Assembly: GCA_016946835.1 (NCBI GenBank)
Contig: JACVTC010000001.1
Span: 542,501-606,500 of the forward strand
Direction of reading: 5' to 3'
Source: Neocallimastix lanati (nom. inval.)
Lineage: Eukaryota > Neocallimastigomycota > Neocallimastigomycetes > Neocallimastigales > Neocallimastigaceae
Length of the DNA: 64,000 nt
Shown here: in pieces, positions 23,209 through 34,500 of the stretch
How the letters are laid out: every line of letters starts with the position of its first letter
Position numbering within the stretch: the first letter of the stretch is position 1
Position numbers and translations under genes: made by a program
The notes under the pieces: generated by a model
Database searches by the model: none
The model's input: the letters and a program-made list of their open reading frames with translations, nothing else
What the model was told of the DNA's origin: nothing

Positions 23209-24155
23209 TCTGGAAACAAAAAAGTTAATTTTTAAAATATTATTTATTTAAATTTAAAATTATAATTATTGTTCCAAGTATTAAAATGAAATTTATTCTT
23301 TTTACACTTCTATTTTTATTATATTATTTTATTTTAACTTTTTTACTTTTTAAATTATTTTAATATTATTTATATTAAAAAAAAAACATTTATTAAACTA
23401 TAAAAATTAAATTTGGAGGTTGTATCATGAAGGATATTCCCGGCAGTAGCTTCTTCTTGATATTATTTTCAGAGAGAAAATTATACAAAATTGATGTTTT
23501 ATGTATTTTAGTTCATTTTATTTTAATAAAAATTTAATTTAATTTTGATTTTTCTTCTTATTTTATTCATAGTTTATTTTAAAGGTTTAGAGAATATTAT
23601 ACAGAAATTTATAATTCTTTATTTCATATCAAATATTTATTGTAATAGGTATTTTTTACTAAATATTAAAAAAAATAAGATTTAATAATAAGATTTAATA
23701 ATTATAATAAAAATTATTATTTTTATTATAATTTTATATTAATTAGAGTATTTAATAGGTAATACAAGGTATTTAGTTACAATTACTAAATCATTTGGGA
23801 TTCAATTTATGAATAAGTATAAATTGAATATTAATACTATTTTATAATTTTATTTTTAAATTCTGGAAGTTTTCTAATAGATAAATAAATTAAACTTAAT
23901 AAATTTTATGTTTAGTTAAATAAATTATATTTATTATATTCTAATTTCTATTATTTTCAATTTTTACTAGATTATTCAAATTATAAGAACATTTTAGAAA
24001 CTTTTATTTTTTTATTCTTTGATAACTTTAACTTTTCTACAAAAAATAAATATAAGAAAAAAATATTAATTATAAATATTTTTTATGTTCTTTTTTTTCT
24101 AATTTTTATTTGCTAATAAAACTGATTTTTTTATGAAGTATTTTTATTAAATAGT
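23209..24155. other. AT desert, nothing recognised
   Basis: A short less AT-rich patch near 23415-23465 (GGAGGTTGTATCATGAAGG) carries no recognisable protein. Nothing else is seen. Confidence 0.4.
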
Positions 24156-24159
24156 AATA

Positions 24160-24930
24160 CTATATCAACCTTTGCGGCTTATGGTATTAATTGAATCATT
24201 CGACTTGAAGAAGAAAAGCCCAAAAGAATGGAATAAAAAATTATCGAATATGGAAAATCCTAAAATCATCATTCATCATTCGAAAAAGGTAAGACAGAAG
24301 AAAAAACAAAATTAACAAAAAAATAATTCAGATATAAATAAATTTATTGTCAATTTACAAATTTAATTAAACTAATATTTAAATATTGGGATTTTAAATA
24401 TATGTTATTCCAGAAAATTTAAGGTATCTCAATATATTTCAATATTCAGACATGGAAGATGTTAATATGTGATAAGTTTAATTCCAAAAATGCTTTATCA
24501 AATGAAAAGAAATATCCAATATATCTGATAATAATAACATGAATGCATCATTTGAAAAAAATAAACAAGTAAATATTAATTTCAAAGAGTAAATAAAAGA
24601 AAAAATAAAAAAAGTAATAGAAGGTATAAAAAAAACATTATATTTATAAATATAAATATGTAATCAATTCATATTAAAGTTAGTGAAAACATAAATTTAA
24701 AAAAAATTATAAAAATTTATAAATGAAAGAAAAATTTCATAAAATTATGCCAATATTAATAATTCAATCAATTAGAAAACAAAATACACCAAGGTATTTG
24801 TAAAAGATGTAAAAGTGAAAACATTAAATTAATATATTAATCACGAAAATACTTATTTATCTCTAATTCTAATTCTCTATCATTTTAAATTTTAGATTCA
24901 GAAACTTTAGAAAGATATGGATATTACTGT
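24160..24930 (+). other. Unidentified, decayed coding remnant, possibly copia gag-protease
   Basis: One forward frame at 24160-24314 is open and protein-like (LIESFDLKKKSPKEWNKKL, then KIIIHHSKKVRQKKKQN). Near 24795 there is a CKRC pair, and near 24890 a segment ILDSETLERYGYYC recalls the copia protease WILDSG motif. A copia integrase relic in the same orientation lies at 26110-26690, so these may be parts of one very old element. The link is weak and the gag-like part is not recognised. Confidence 0.3.
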
Positions 24931-24965
24931 TAACACAAAACATAATTTTAATAACATTCAATACT

Positions 24966-25128
24966 AACATAAATATATATTAAGTTAATCAATAAATTCT
25001 CATAAATTATTATATAGAGATAAAAAATAATACTCAAATATTAATTTATCATATATTATTAAATTATAAAATAATTTAATTGTAACTTAAAATTTATTAT
25101 TAAATAATTTAATATTACTAAAATAAAT
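24966..25128 (+). repeat. Left arm of a ~163-bp near-perfect inverted repeat
   Basis: The reverse complement of this arm matches 25925-26085 with only a handful of changes and small indels; the spacer is 796 bases. Similarity stops sharply at both ends. See findings. Confidence 0.85.
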
Positions 25129-25924
25129 TAAATATATAAAATTATTACTACAAAATGAAATATTAGTTTATATTTATAAATAATTTTAGTTATTATATTA
25201 TATATTTTTAGTTTAATTAAATTAGTTTAAATAAAATAATTAAAAGTGAAATATATAATAAATAATATATTAATTTTAATATAATAAAATAATAAATGGG
25301 AATTATTCAAAATAAATAAAAGTTATAATTAAATTGTTTTTATTTATTTTTAAATTTTTATTAATTAATAAATCTAATTATTTTTATTATTAATTTTATT
25401 ATATGTAAATAAATTAATTAAGTAAATTGAAAATGTATTTAGAAAATATATATAAATAGAAAGAAATTTATTTCAATTAAAAGAATGTAAATGGAATTAA
25501 CAATTATATTAATTAATAGCATTTTAACAAATTATATTATTAATAAAAGAAAATTTTTATAATACAAATTTATTTTATTGTATAATCAATTATATCTATT
25601 TTTGTACGAACTATTTAGGTTTGAATCATTATTACTCAAAAATATTAAATTGAATAAAAGATATAAAATTTTTTGATGAAAAATACATTTCAAATATTTA
25701 TGTATATAGAAAAATTCAAATGATAAATAGATAATTCAGAAATTAAAATTTTAATTTTCGTTTATAAACTGATACAATAGAATTATTTAAAATAATTAAT
25801 AATTCAAAGAGTAAAATATATAGAAGAAAAATATATAATTTCATTGGTAACAATATCAATGCATTCTAATTTGAGTATCAATAAATAAAATAGAATTCAA
25901 TAACAATATAGTCATAAAGAAATC
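25129..25924. repeat. Spacer of inverted repeat, with LTR-like TATA segment
   Basis: AT-rich. At about 25430-25620 it carries the same order of motifs (AATGTATTTAG, TATAAATAGAA, then ATTTTAACAAA) as the LTR-like relic at 10905-11145. No open frame with protein character is seen. Confidence 0.4.
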
Positions 25925-26085
25925 ATTTATTTTAGTAATGTTAAATTATTTAATAATAAATTTTAAGTTACAATTAAATTATTTTATAATTCAATAATAT
26001 ATGATAAATTAATATTTGAGTATTAATTTTTATATCTATATAATAATTTATGAGAATTTATTGATTAACTTAATATATATATGTT
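25925..26085 (-). repeat. Right arm of the inverted repeat
   Basis: Reverse complement of 24966-25128. Directly after it, from about 26110, begins a forward copia integrase relic. Confidence 0.85.
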
Positions 26086-26109
26086 CCACACCACGAAATT
26101 CTATAAAAT

Positions 26110-26690
26110 TAAAATTAAATTTATGATATAGACGATGTTGAAATTTTAATGTTAATCTATTTAATAATAAATTATTATATATTAATTTCGCTAATGATAA
26201 ATGCCATCCATGAATTAATTCTAAATAAAAAGAAAACCATATTATAATATATATATCATCAAAAATATAAAGATATATATATTAGATTTAATTTATTTCC
26301 GAATAAATTTATAATATTAAATATTTTATTCACTTTTTAAAATGATTATAAATGGGTTTTTTTATAAAAAACGAAATTGTAACTTTCAACCTATTTTATA
26401 AGTGGATTATTAATATTAAAAAATCATTATATTATTATAAGTAAAACCATTCATATTAACAATGATTCTGAATTTTGTAATTGACATCAACTAAAAAAGA
26501 AACTCATAATAATCCACAATAAAATGAAAGAGTGGAATATATTAATAGCATATTAATATACTCTGCTAAAACGATGTTAAATTATTTCAAATTAGGTCAT
26601 TAATTTAAAAAGATGTAATTTCAATTGCTATTCGTAGCTGTAATCCCTAATGGTAAAATTCAAATTTACTTTGATTTGTAATAATAAATT
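26110..26690 (+). mobile_element. Ty1/copia pre-integrase-integrase relic L
   Basis: Very worn. The forward translation recalls LW.RRLG.FNVNL at about 26125-26160 and a CHPCINSK-like zinc segment near 26202-26225. It continues with NDY.KWVF near 26345, KTIHINNDSEFCN near 26445-26480 (integrase catalytic D.G.E region), and INSILIYSAKTMLNYF near 26545-26590. The order is that of the copia pre-integrase and integrase core. It is interrupted in many places and is among the oldest relics here. Confidence 0.6.
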
Positions 26691-28510
26691 TATTTGTATT
26701 AAATTATCCATAATTAAATCGTTAATAATAGAATTAAAATAATAATATTTATAAAAATTATTAATACATATACTATTAAACTAATAAATAAATATTCTTC
26801 ACATAATTTTTTTAGAGTAAAATCATTTATTAAAAATAAAATTTATATATATTTATTTATTAAGTAGAAAAACTATTAATTCTGAGAAAAATTATAATAT
26901 TTGAAAAAATTTTGTACAATTAAATATATTAAAATTTAATTAAGCAACAAACATTCCTATAAATTTTACAAAATTAATTATTGATTTCTGTATTTTAGTA
27001 TAATAATAACAAATAAGCAAAATGATAATTAAATAATAAATAAATAAGATGTTCAATTAGTAAATTAATATAAAAATTAAAAACTTTGGTATTAAATTAA
27101 AAATTAAATATAAAACCTACATTTACACAATAATAACACTTTAAATTAGAAATTTTAGAATAGAATATTAAATAAAATATATTTTGAAATAATATTTTAT
27201 GATACAATATATTAAATAATTTATTAAATAATAAAATATTTTAATATTACAATTTCATAATTTTATTAATGATATAATTATGTAAAAACAATATATAAAA
27301 GAATTTTTCTTTCATTTAGATAGAATACTGACAATAAAATAATAATAAAAATCATAGAATTTATTTATTTTAATTACTATCTTAATTTATTTGTAATATT
27401 TAATCTATGCTTTAAAAATATTGTGTTTGATCAATGCCCATATCATTTAATGTATAAAACATTTATAAATTTTACATAAATTATTAATTTTCATTTTAAT
27501 ATATTAATACATAAAATTATTGTATTTACTATAATCAATAATATTTATATCATTAAATTAATTTATTTAATTCTCTTGAGCTTTCTTTGAGAAACCAAGA
27601 GTTTTTATTAATTATCACTTATTATAAAAATTTTAAAATAATAATTTAATTAAATACATATTCAATGATTAAAAGTACTATTAAATTTTAATGTTATTGT
27701 TAATTATAAAATTTCTATTAACTCGAATCTTATATTATTTTCTCAAAACTAATTATTACTAATTAATATTAAAATATAAAATACATATTATTGTAAAAGT
27801 TAGTAAATAATAACTAATAAAACACTAACACATAAAAACACATTTATGTATTATTAATTTTATAAAATATTTTAATATTATTTATTATTATATTCTATAA
27901 TTTATTGTATATTATATATTTCAAAAAATTATTTTTTTGGAATATAGTTCTAGAATTTTAAAATTAGTTTACAACCAAATTTAAAATATATTGAATATAA
28001 TTATTAATGTATTACGTTGAAATGTATATATATAATAATGTAAAATGTGATATTGAAATTCCATTTCAGTTGAATATATAAAGTATCAATAAGGAACATT
28101 TAATATAAGTTATTAATTCATAGCACGACATTTCAATTCAATTTGTTAGATAATTATTTAAAATATTAAAAATAAAATATTAAATATCAACAAAATAAGA
28201 ATTTTCATTTCTATTGTAAATATAATATTTTTCTATTTTAAATGCAAAAATTTATTTATTTAGTAATTTTAATAATAAATAAATTAAAATAATTATTCTG
28301 TATTATATAATTTTTATAACATTTTTATTTATTACATAAAATTTTTGAGTATGCACTAGTGAGAAATAGACATCATTAGAAATTACATATTATAAATAAT
28401 TTTGCATAATTTAATATTTAATATGTACAGTTATTTATGAAATAATGTACAAATTAATATATAAAATATATAAATAAATAAATAACAATCAGTCTATAAT
28501 CTGGAATATG
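26691..28510. other. AT desert; LTR-like scrap near 27572-27650
   Basis: The only structure noticed is TTGAGCTTTCTTTGAGAAAC and CAAGAGTTTTTATTA near 27578. It resembles 49168-49210 (GAGTTCTCTCTTTGAGAAATC, AAGAATTATTATT) and, reversed, 31130-31220. It is probably a scrap of the same LTR family. No gene is seen. Confidence 0.35.
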
Positions 28511-28610
28511 AATTAACAGAAATTATTATCTTTCAATATCAATTGAACGAATTTTGTTATTGATGGAGCTACGACGACAACTTGGCATCTTATCGTCGTA
28601 AAAATTATAA
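28511..28610 (-). other. Short coding-like scrap with 8-bp inverted repeat
   Basis: The reverse frame reads FYDDKMPSCRRSSINNKIR and SIDIER, of normal protein composition, but is not recognised. TACGACGA (28570-28577) and TCGTCGTA (28593-28600) form perfect 8-bp arms around a 15-base loop, unusual in so AT-rich a setting. Confidence 0.3.
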
Positions 28611-29025
28611 TAAACTATTATTATTAATTTTTTATATTTTTAAAATTATATTTTTTTTATAATATTATTATGTTATTTTTATTTATTTTATTTATCATTA
28701 AAAATTAAAACAACTTTTTATTTTATAATTATTTATTCTTTTTATTTTTATTGTAATTTATTTAATTTATTTGCCTAAATGCATGTTTTTATTTCGGTTT
28801 ATTTATTTTAAATTAACCTTTCTTATTTGTATTATTTATTTCAATTATAATTTATAATTGCATAAAATAAAATAATTGTATTATTTATTATTTCTAAAAT
28901 ATATATAAAATATTATTAAATAATTAATAAATTAAAGAATAATTGAAAAATATTATTATATCTAAATAATTAATGGAAAAAAATAATTTAGACACATATA
29001 ATTAGTACAAAATGGGATAATTAAT
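28611..29025. other. AT desert, nothing recognised
   Basis: No gene or repeat structure seen. Confidence 0.4.
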
Positions 29026-29029
29026 TCAT

Positions 29030-30120
29030 ATATTTTTGATTCTTAATAATTTTTAAATAAATTTGAAGCACTTATATATTCTGTTTCAATTATCGATGTT
29101 ACAACTTTTAGAATTCCAATAATTGAACTTTTTTCCCATTATTATTATGTTTATTGATATTAATTATTTATAATATTTCTATCCATAATATCACTTTCAA
29201 AGTTTGAATAAGTGTAACTAATGATGGTACCAATTCTCTTACCTAATTTTGTACTTTTTTTTATGCTTTTAATATTGAGAATGATAATGTCTTTATGCCA
29301 ATAAGGTATTGCTGGATTTCAGAATTTATGACAGCTTTGCTAACTTAAAATGCTATATTGGGTTTTGTCAATTGCACTTTTATATTTTTTTCTATAAAAT
29401 GAATTATTATCTGATTTTGTGCTATCACCAATACATTGCTTTATTTTATAATTTTTTACATTTATGAATTATTTTCATAAATTGAATTTATGAAATTGAA
29501 AAAACGTTATTTTTATTTTCTATCTTCATTCCTAATAAATTATCAATAGGTTATAATTTTAAAATTTTAAATTAATTTTTAACTTAATTAAAAATATTAT
29601 TTATTTATTTTTTTTTTGTTATATTAATATCATATATATATAACAACTGATTATAATTCTATTCTAATATTAATTACCTCTTTAAATACACAACTCTCAG
29701 TTACCCTAGGCCTTGATTAATTAAAATTTTGAAATTTTTTTGAACAATCAGTTTCCCGATTGTTTTAAAATATATAAAATATTGTTCAATAAATAAATCA
29801 CCTCGAATTGTGATATATATATCCTTTGTTCAAGTTTACTTTGAGATACCTAGATTTAATATTAAATTGCACGATAGGCCATTTAAATTTAGCAAAAAGA
29901 ACAATATTAAGTTTCAAACAGTCAATATTAAGTGTAGGAGAAAAATTAATTTCATAATTAATATCATATTTTTGAAAAAAACCTTTAGCAGCAAATTTGG
30001 CTTCATGTTTAATAATATTACATAGATCATCAGATTAGCAAAAACTCATATAGAGGAGATAGCTTTCTTTCATTCAGGTAAGAAGAATAGGGTTAATAAT
30101 AGACAAAGATCAATAATGTT
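29030..30120 (-). mobile_element. Ty1/copia RT-RNase H relic K
   Basis: Reverse strand, decayed. KHEAKFAAKGFFQKYDINYEI near 29960-30020, followed by FSPTL and LK.NIVLFAKFKWPIVQFNIKS near 29860-29950, are the first copia RT motifs. KPNIAF.VSKAVINSE near 29310-29360 is the TRPDIAFAVS region. ETEYISAS near 29070-29095 is RNase H. The YVDD block is not recognisable. Order and orientation agree with copia. It is old, with many breaks, and no LTRs are assigned. Confidence 0.65.
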
Positions 30121-30940
30121 ACTGTTTTATAAATTTAACTCAGCATTAATAACTTGTAATTCATAAGTGAGAATTTAAATAATGTGTGACTTATATATTA
30201 TTGCGGTATACATCTGTTAATTGATTTAAATTATATTTTAACCTAAAATTTATTACTATTTTTGGATTAAAATATAATTTTTTAATTTTTTTAGTTAAAA
30301 TAATTAAATAAACTAAAATTATTAGAAGTTGGGTCTATTATGCTTTTAAAATTAATCTTTAATTATTATTATTACATTTTTTCTCTTTATTTTATGCAAA
30401 ATATTGAATTAAATTAATCAAAATATTATTTATAAATTATATTAATATTTCAAGTCAGTATTAATTAATTTTAGAGATTTATATTGGTAAATAAAAATAG
30501 AGAATTTTGTATAGAAATATATATTAACATAAATAACGTTAAATTACATAATTTAAGTTTATTTTTTCATAATAATTTATAATTTATCTTTAATACTTGA
30601 TTTTTAATATTATTTAATTTACTTATAATCTATATATAATTTTAGAAATAAATATATAGATTTATAATTAATTGATCATCCAAATTTGATCTTTTAATTA
30701 ATTTTAAATGTACTTATTCTATTTTTAAAATGAAGAAATTTTCAACTGACAAAATAGAAATTAAATGAATTATTAATTAAATATATTATAATTAAAAAAA
30801 TTATCAAATAATATAAATCTATTATATAAAAATAATAATAATTAAATTATAAACTAATACCAATAATATTACTTATGAATTATTAATATTTAATAATTTT
30901 TTACAATTCTTTTAAATAATTCAATTATCAAATTAATAAC
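30121..30940. other. AT desert, nothing recognised
   Basis: No protein-like frame or tRNA motif. It may hold the worn upstream part of relic K. Confidence 0.4.
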
Positions 30941-31440
30941 AATTAAATAATTAATTATGATTATTAGTTCCATTTATTAGTACTAAAGATTTTGAGAAAA
31001 TTATAATTATCTATGGCTTTTATCTAATTTTTAAAATATATTATAATAAAGGAATCATGGAATTTTAAAAGAAAAGTTGAATTATAAAATTTAAATATTA
31101 ATTTTTTATTGTTATTAAAAAGTTATAATAATTCTTGATTTCTCAAATATAAAAATTAATTTATTATTATTAAATGGTTATAATAATTTTTGATTTCTCA
31201 AATAGAACAAAGAGCTTAATTTTTACTATTTTCAAAAAAGATTTTAAATTTTAAATTAATCTTTTATCAAGGAATAAAATAAATAAACTAGATAAGTTTT
31301 TCTATTGAAATTTTATCAATTACCTCATTAATTAAACAAAACTAATTTACAAAAATAAATTGGAAAAACCATAACCTATTGTTTAATTTTATTAAACAAT
31401 CAAAAATATATATAAAATTAATTATATCATTAAAATTCAA
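30941..31440 (-). repeat. LTR-like scraps, reverse orientation
   Basis: The reverse strand carries TTTGAGAAATCAA twice (around 31138 and 31190), each followed by AATTATTATAAC, and AAGCTCTTTG just before one of them. This matches the U5-like motif at 49168-49210. It is probably part of an LTR of the same family, with a short internal duplication of about 50 bases. Confidence 0.35.
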
Positions 31441-31443
31441 TTC

Positions 31444-31569
31444 CATAAATTTTAATTATATAACAATTTTATTTTATGTGTTATTTTTAATAATTATTTT
31501 TAATATTTTTTTATATATATTTTTACTACATAAATTTTAATTATATAACAATTTTATTTTATGTGTTAT
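31444..31569. repeat. 41-bp direct duplication
   Basis: 31444-31484 and 31529-31569 are identical (start CATAAATTTTAATTATATAA, end TTATGTGTTAT), 85 bases apart. They lie in the AT-rich end of copia D's 3' LTR region. Confidence 0.85.
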
Positions 31570-34500
31570 TACATAAATTTTTTTGTACGTCATACATGCG
31601 CCATATTACAATTTATATAATAGTTGATATCTTAATAATTTATAATATTTATACATAAAATTTATATATATTATTTTGTTTAATAACAAGAATAATATTC
31701 ATATATAAAACTTTATTTCTAACATTCCCCCTAAAGTTTAATATTCTTTAAATAAAAAAATTTATTATTTTTAATTACTAGAACTAGAAATAATGTTGTT
31801 TCTAAATTTACTCATTAGAGTAGAATTAAGATATTTGGTAAAACCATCAGCTATATTATGTTCTGATTTAATATAATTTAATTTTATTTTACCTTCTCGA
31901 ACTAGTTCTCTAATTTTGTGATATTTTAAATCAATGTTCTTTGACTTTAGATTTATAGTTTCATTTTCACAATTATAAATTACAGCTTTATTATCCGAAT
32001 TAATTGTTATATTATTTATATTTATATTTAGTTCTTTAAATAAATTTTTATACCATAAACATTGACGTGCGCAATCATGTATCCCGTAATATTCACTTTC
32101 TGTTGTAGAGACTGCTACGGTGTTTTGTAATTTAAAATACCAACTAACGGGTCCTGAGTTTATTGTCATCACGTATCCAGTGATAGATTTTCTAGTATCG
32201 TGATCACCACCTAAATCCGCATCTACGTAGACTTCAAAATTGTAGTAATCATTTTTACTGAATTTAATTCCATAATTTGGTGTGTATTTTAAATATCTAA
32301 ATATTTTTAAGACATTAAACCAATCCTCATAATTTGGATTTTGGTTTTTACGTGATGCCTTACCAAAAATAAGATATCTGGCCTTGTACATATGGCAAGA
32401 TAGGTTACCTACGGCTTTTCTATATTTTGTTGGATTAAATGATTTCTCTTTTAATTTTTTATTATTAATTGGAATCATATTTGAGCATGGCTTTAATTTA
32501 TCTATATTGAATTGTTAAATATATCATTCAATCTCCTTTGATGGATTAAATATCCATCTTTACATTTCACGAATTTTATACCTACTATAAAATCAACATA
32601 ACCTGTATCAGTTATATCAAATTTACCTTTTAATAATCTTTTAACTTTTAAAATTTCTTTATTTTCACCTGTGATGAGGATATCATCTACATATACACCT
32701 AGAAGGCAAATAATTTTATTATATGCATTAGTTTTAACATACAGACAAGGTTCACTTAATAGTCTATTAAATTTCATGTCAATTAGAGCTTTATTTAGGG
32801 TGTCATTCCACATACGTCCTGTATGTTTAAGACTATATAAAAATTTGTTTAACTTGCAATATTTCATTCCTTGATGGTCGTCACCCTCTGGTAGTTCCAT
32901 ATATAGGTCTTCATTTAATTCTGCATTTAAATAAGTTGCCTTAATATCTAATTGATGTATGTTATAATTATTCTTTGCAACTATTGAAATAATGATTCTA
33001 ATTGTATCTTGTTTTAAAATAGGTGCGAATGTTTCTTTATAATCTATTCCATATTGTTGAGTAAAACCACGTGCTACTAATCTTGCCTTTTTCTTATATA
33101 CTCTACCATTAGCATCGTGTTTGTTTTTGAATACCCAAAGAGTAGAAATAATGTTAACACCTTTAGGAAGTTTCTTAATAGGTGTATAAATATTCATTTT
33201 CTTCATATTATTTAATTCATTATTAATTGCTGTGACCCACTCATCTTTATCTTTTCGAAAGAAAATATCCTGATAAGAAGTTGGTTCATCAGATTCTTTC
33301 TTTATATCGACAGCTATACATTATTTTCCGTGATTTCATCTATATCGAAAGATTTATATTTTTTACTTTCATAGTTACCTATATTAGATTTATTGATACT
33401 ATATCACTAATTGATGTATCATTGTCATCTAATATATCTTCAATGTTAAAAGTTTTATATTTCTTGCGAACTTCAGTATTATTTCTTTTAAATTTTCTTT
33501 TCCTATTCACTCTTATAGAATTATTATTATTATTATTACTTTTTAATTTAGTTCTGACATTTAAAAAGTTTAAATTTGTATTTGAATTTGAATTTCCAGA
33601 ATTGTCATTAAATTATCTGAATTCATTTTTGTAAATTCATCTTTAGAATTATTTAAATTAGTGGAATTAATTTGTTTATCTTCAATTGAATTTGTATTTT
33701 TAAAAATAAAATTAATTTGTTTATTTTCATTTGAAATTACAGATACCTTTAACTTTTTTCTTTCCAAAGTATTATTCTTAATTTTATTTTTAAAATTGGA
33801 ATTGTTTGAATATTTATCTTTCTTAAAGAGTTTAGAATTATTTATACATTTATCTTCATTGGTGAATTTAGAATTATTTTTTTGTATATTCGATTCCTTA
33901 GTTTTAATTTTCTTTTGAATTTGAATTATTATTTTTTAATTTATTATCTAACCTTTTGTTTCATTACTTCTTAAATTATATCTTTTATTAACAATATTAT
34001 AATTATTAATATCATTACTTATTTCTTTCGTAATTAAATTGGATCATTTATATTATTTAAATTTGAATTTATATTATCATTTACATTAATTTTGTTTTCA
34101 TTATTATTTAACATGTTTATTTCATTAGAATTTACGTTATCAATATTATTTGTATTATTACTTACTTGTTTATTAATTTGTTTTATAGTATCATTATTAC
34201 TTACAGTATTACTTACGGGTTCACTTAATTGCTTATTTGAAGTAATGTTTATTCAAATAAACATTACTTTTAAAAGAGTTATTAATAAAATTATAATGTT
34301 GAGTTAAATTTGGTTTTTTGTTTACATTAGTGAAATCTGATTTTTTGTTTTTTTGTTTACATCATTCAAATTATTTGAATTAAGAATGTATTTCAATCTT
34401 CGTTTTCAATTGAAATAATATTTTGTAAATTTTCTTCACTTGTTGGCAATTTCCTTCCCCTTCTGTTTACTTGAAATATCTTTTAAATGAGTATCGTTAT

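Noticed and set aside
24780-24820. CKRC pair as a sign of a Helitron-associated protein.
   Set aside because: Only the cysteine pair fits; neighbouring residues do not, and no Rep or helicase motif occurs.
29810-30025. Forward 71-residue frame.
   Set aside because: The reverse strand of the same stretch carries recognisable copia RT motifs, so this is a shadow.
33281-34307. Several forward open frames of 65-117 residues (Leu/Ile/Phe-rich).
   Set aside because: They are antisense shadows of the Asn-rich linker of copia D on the reverse strand.
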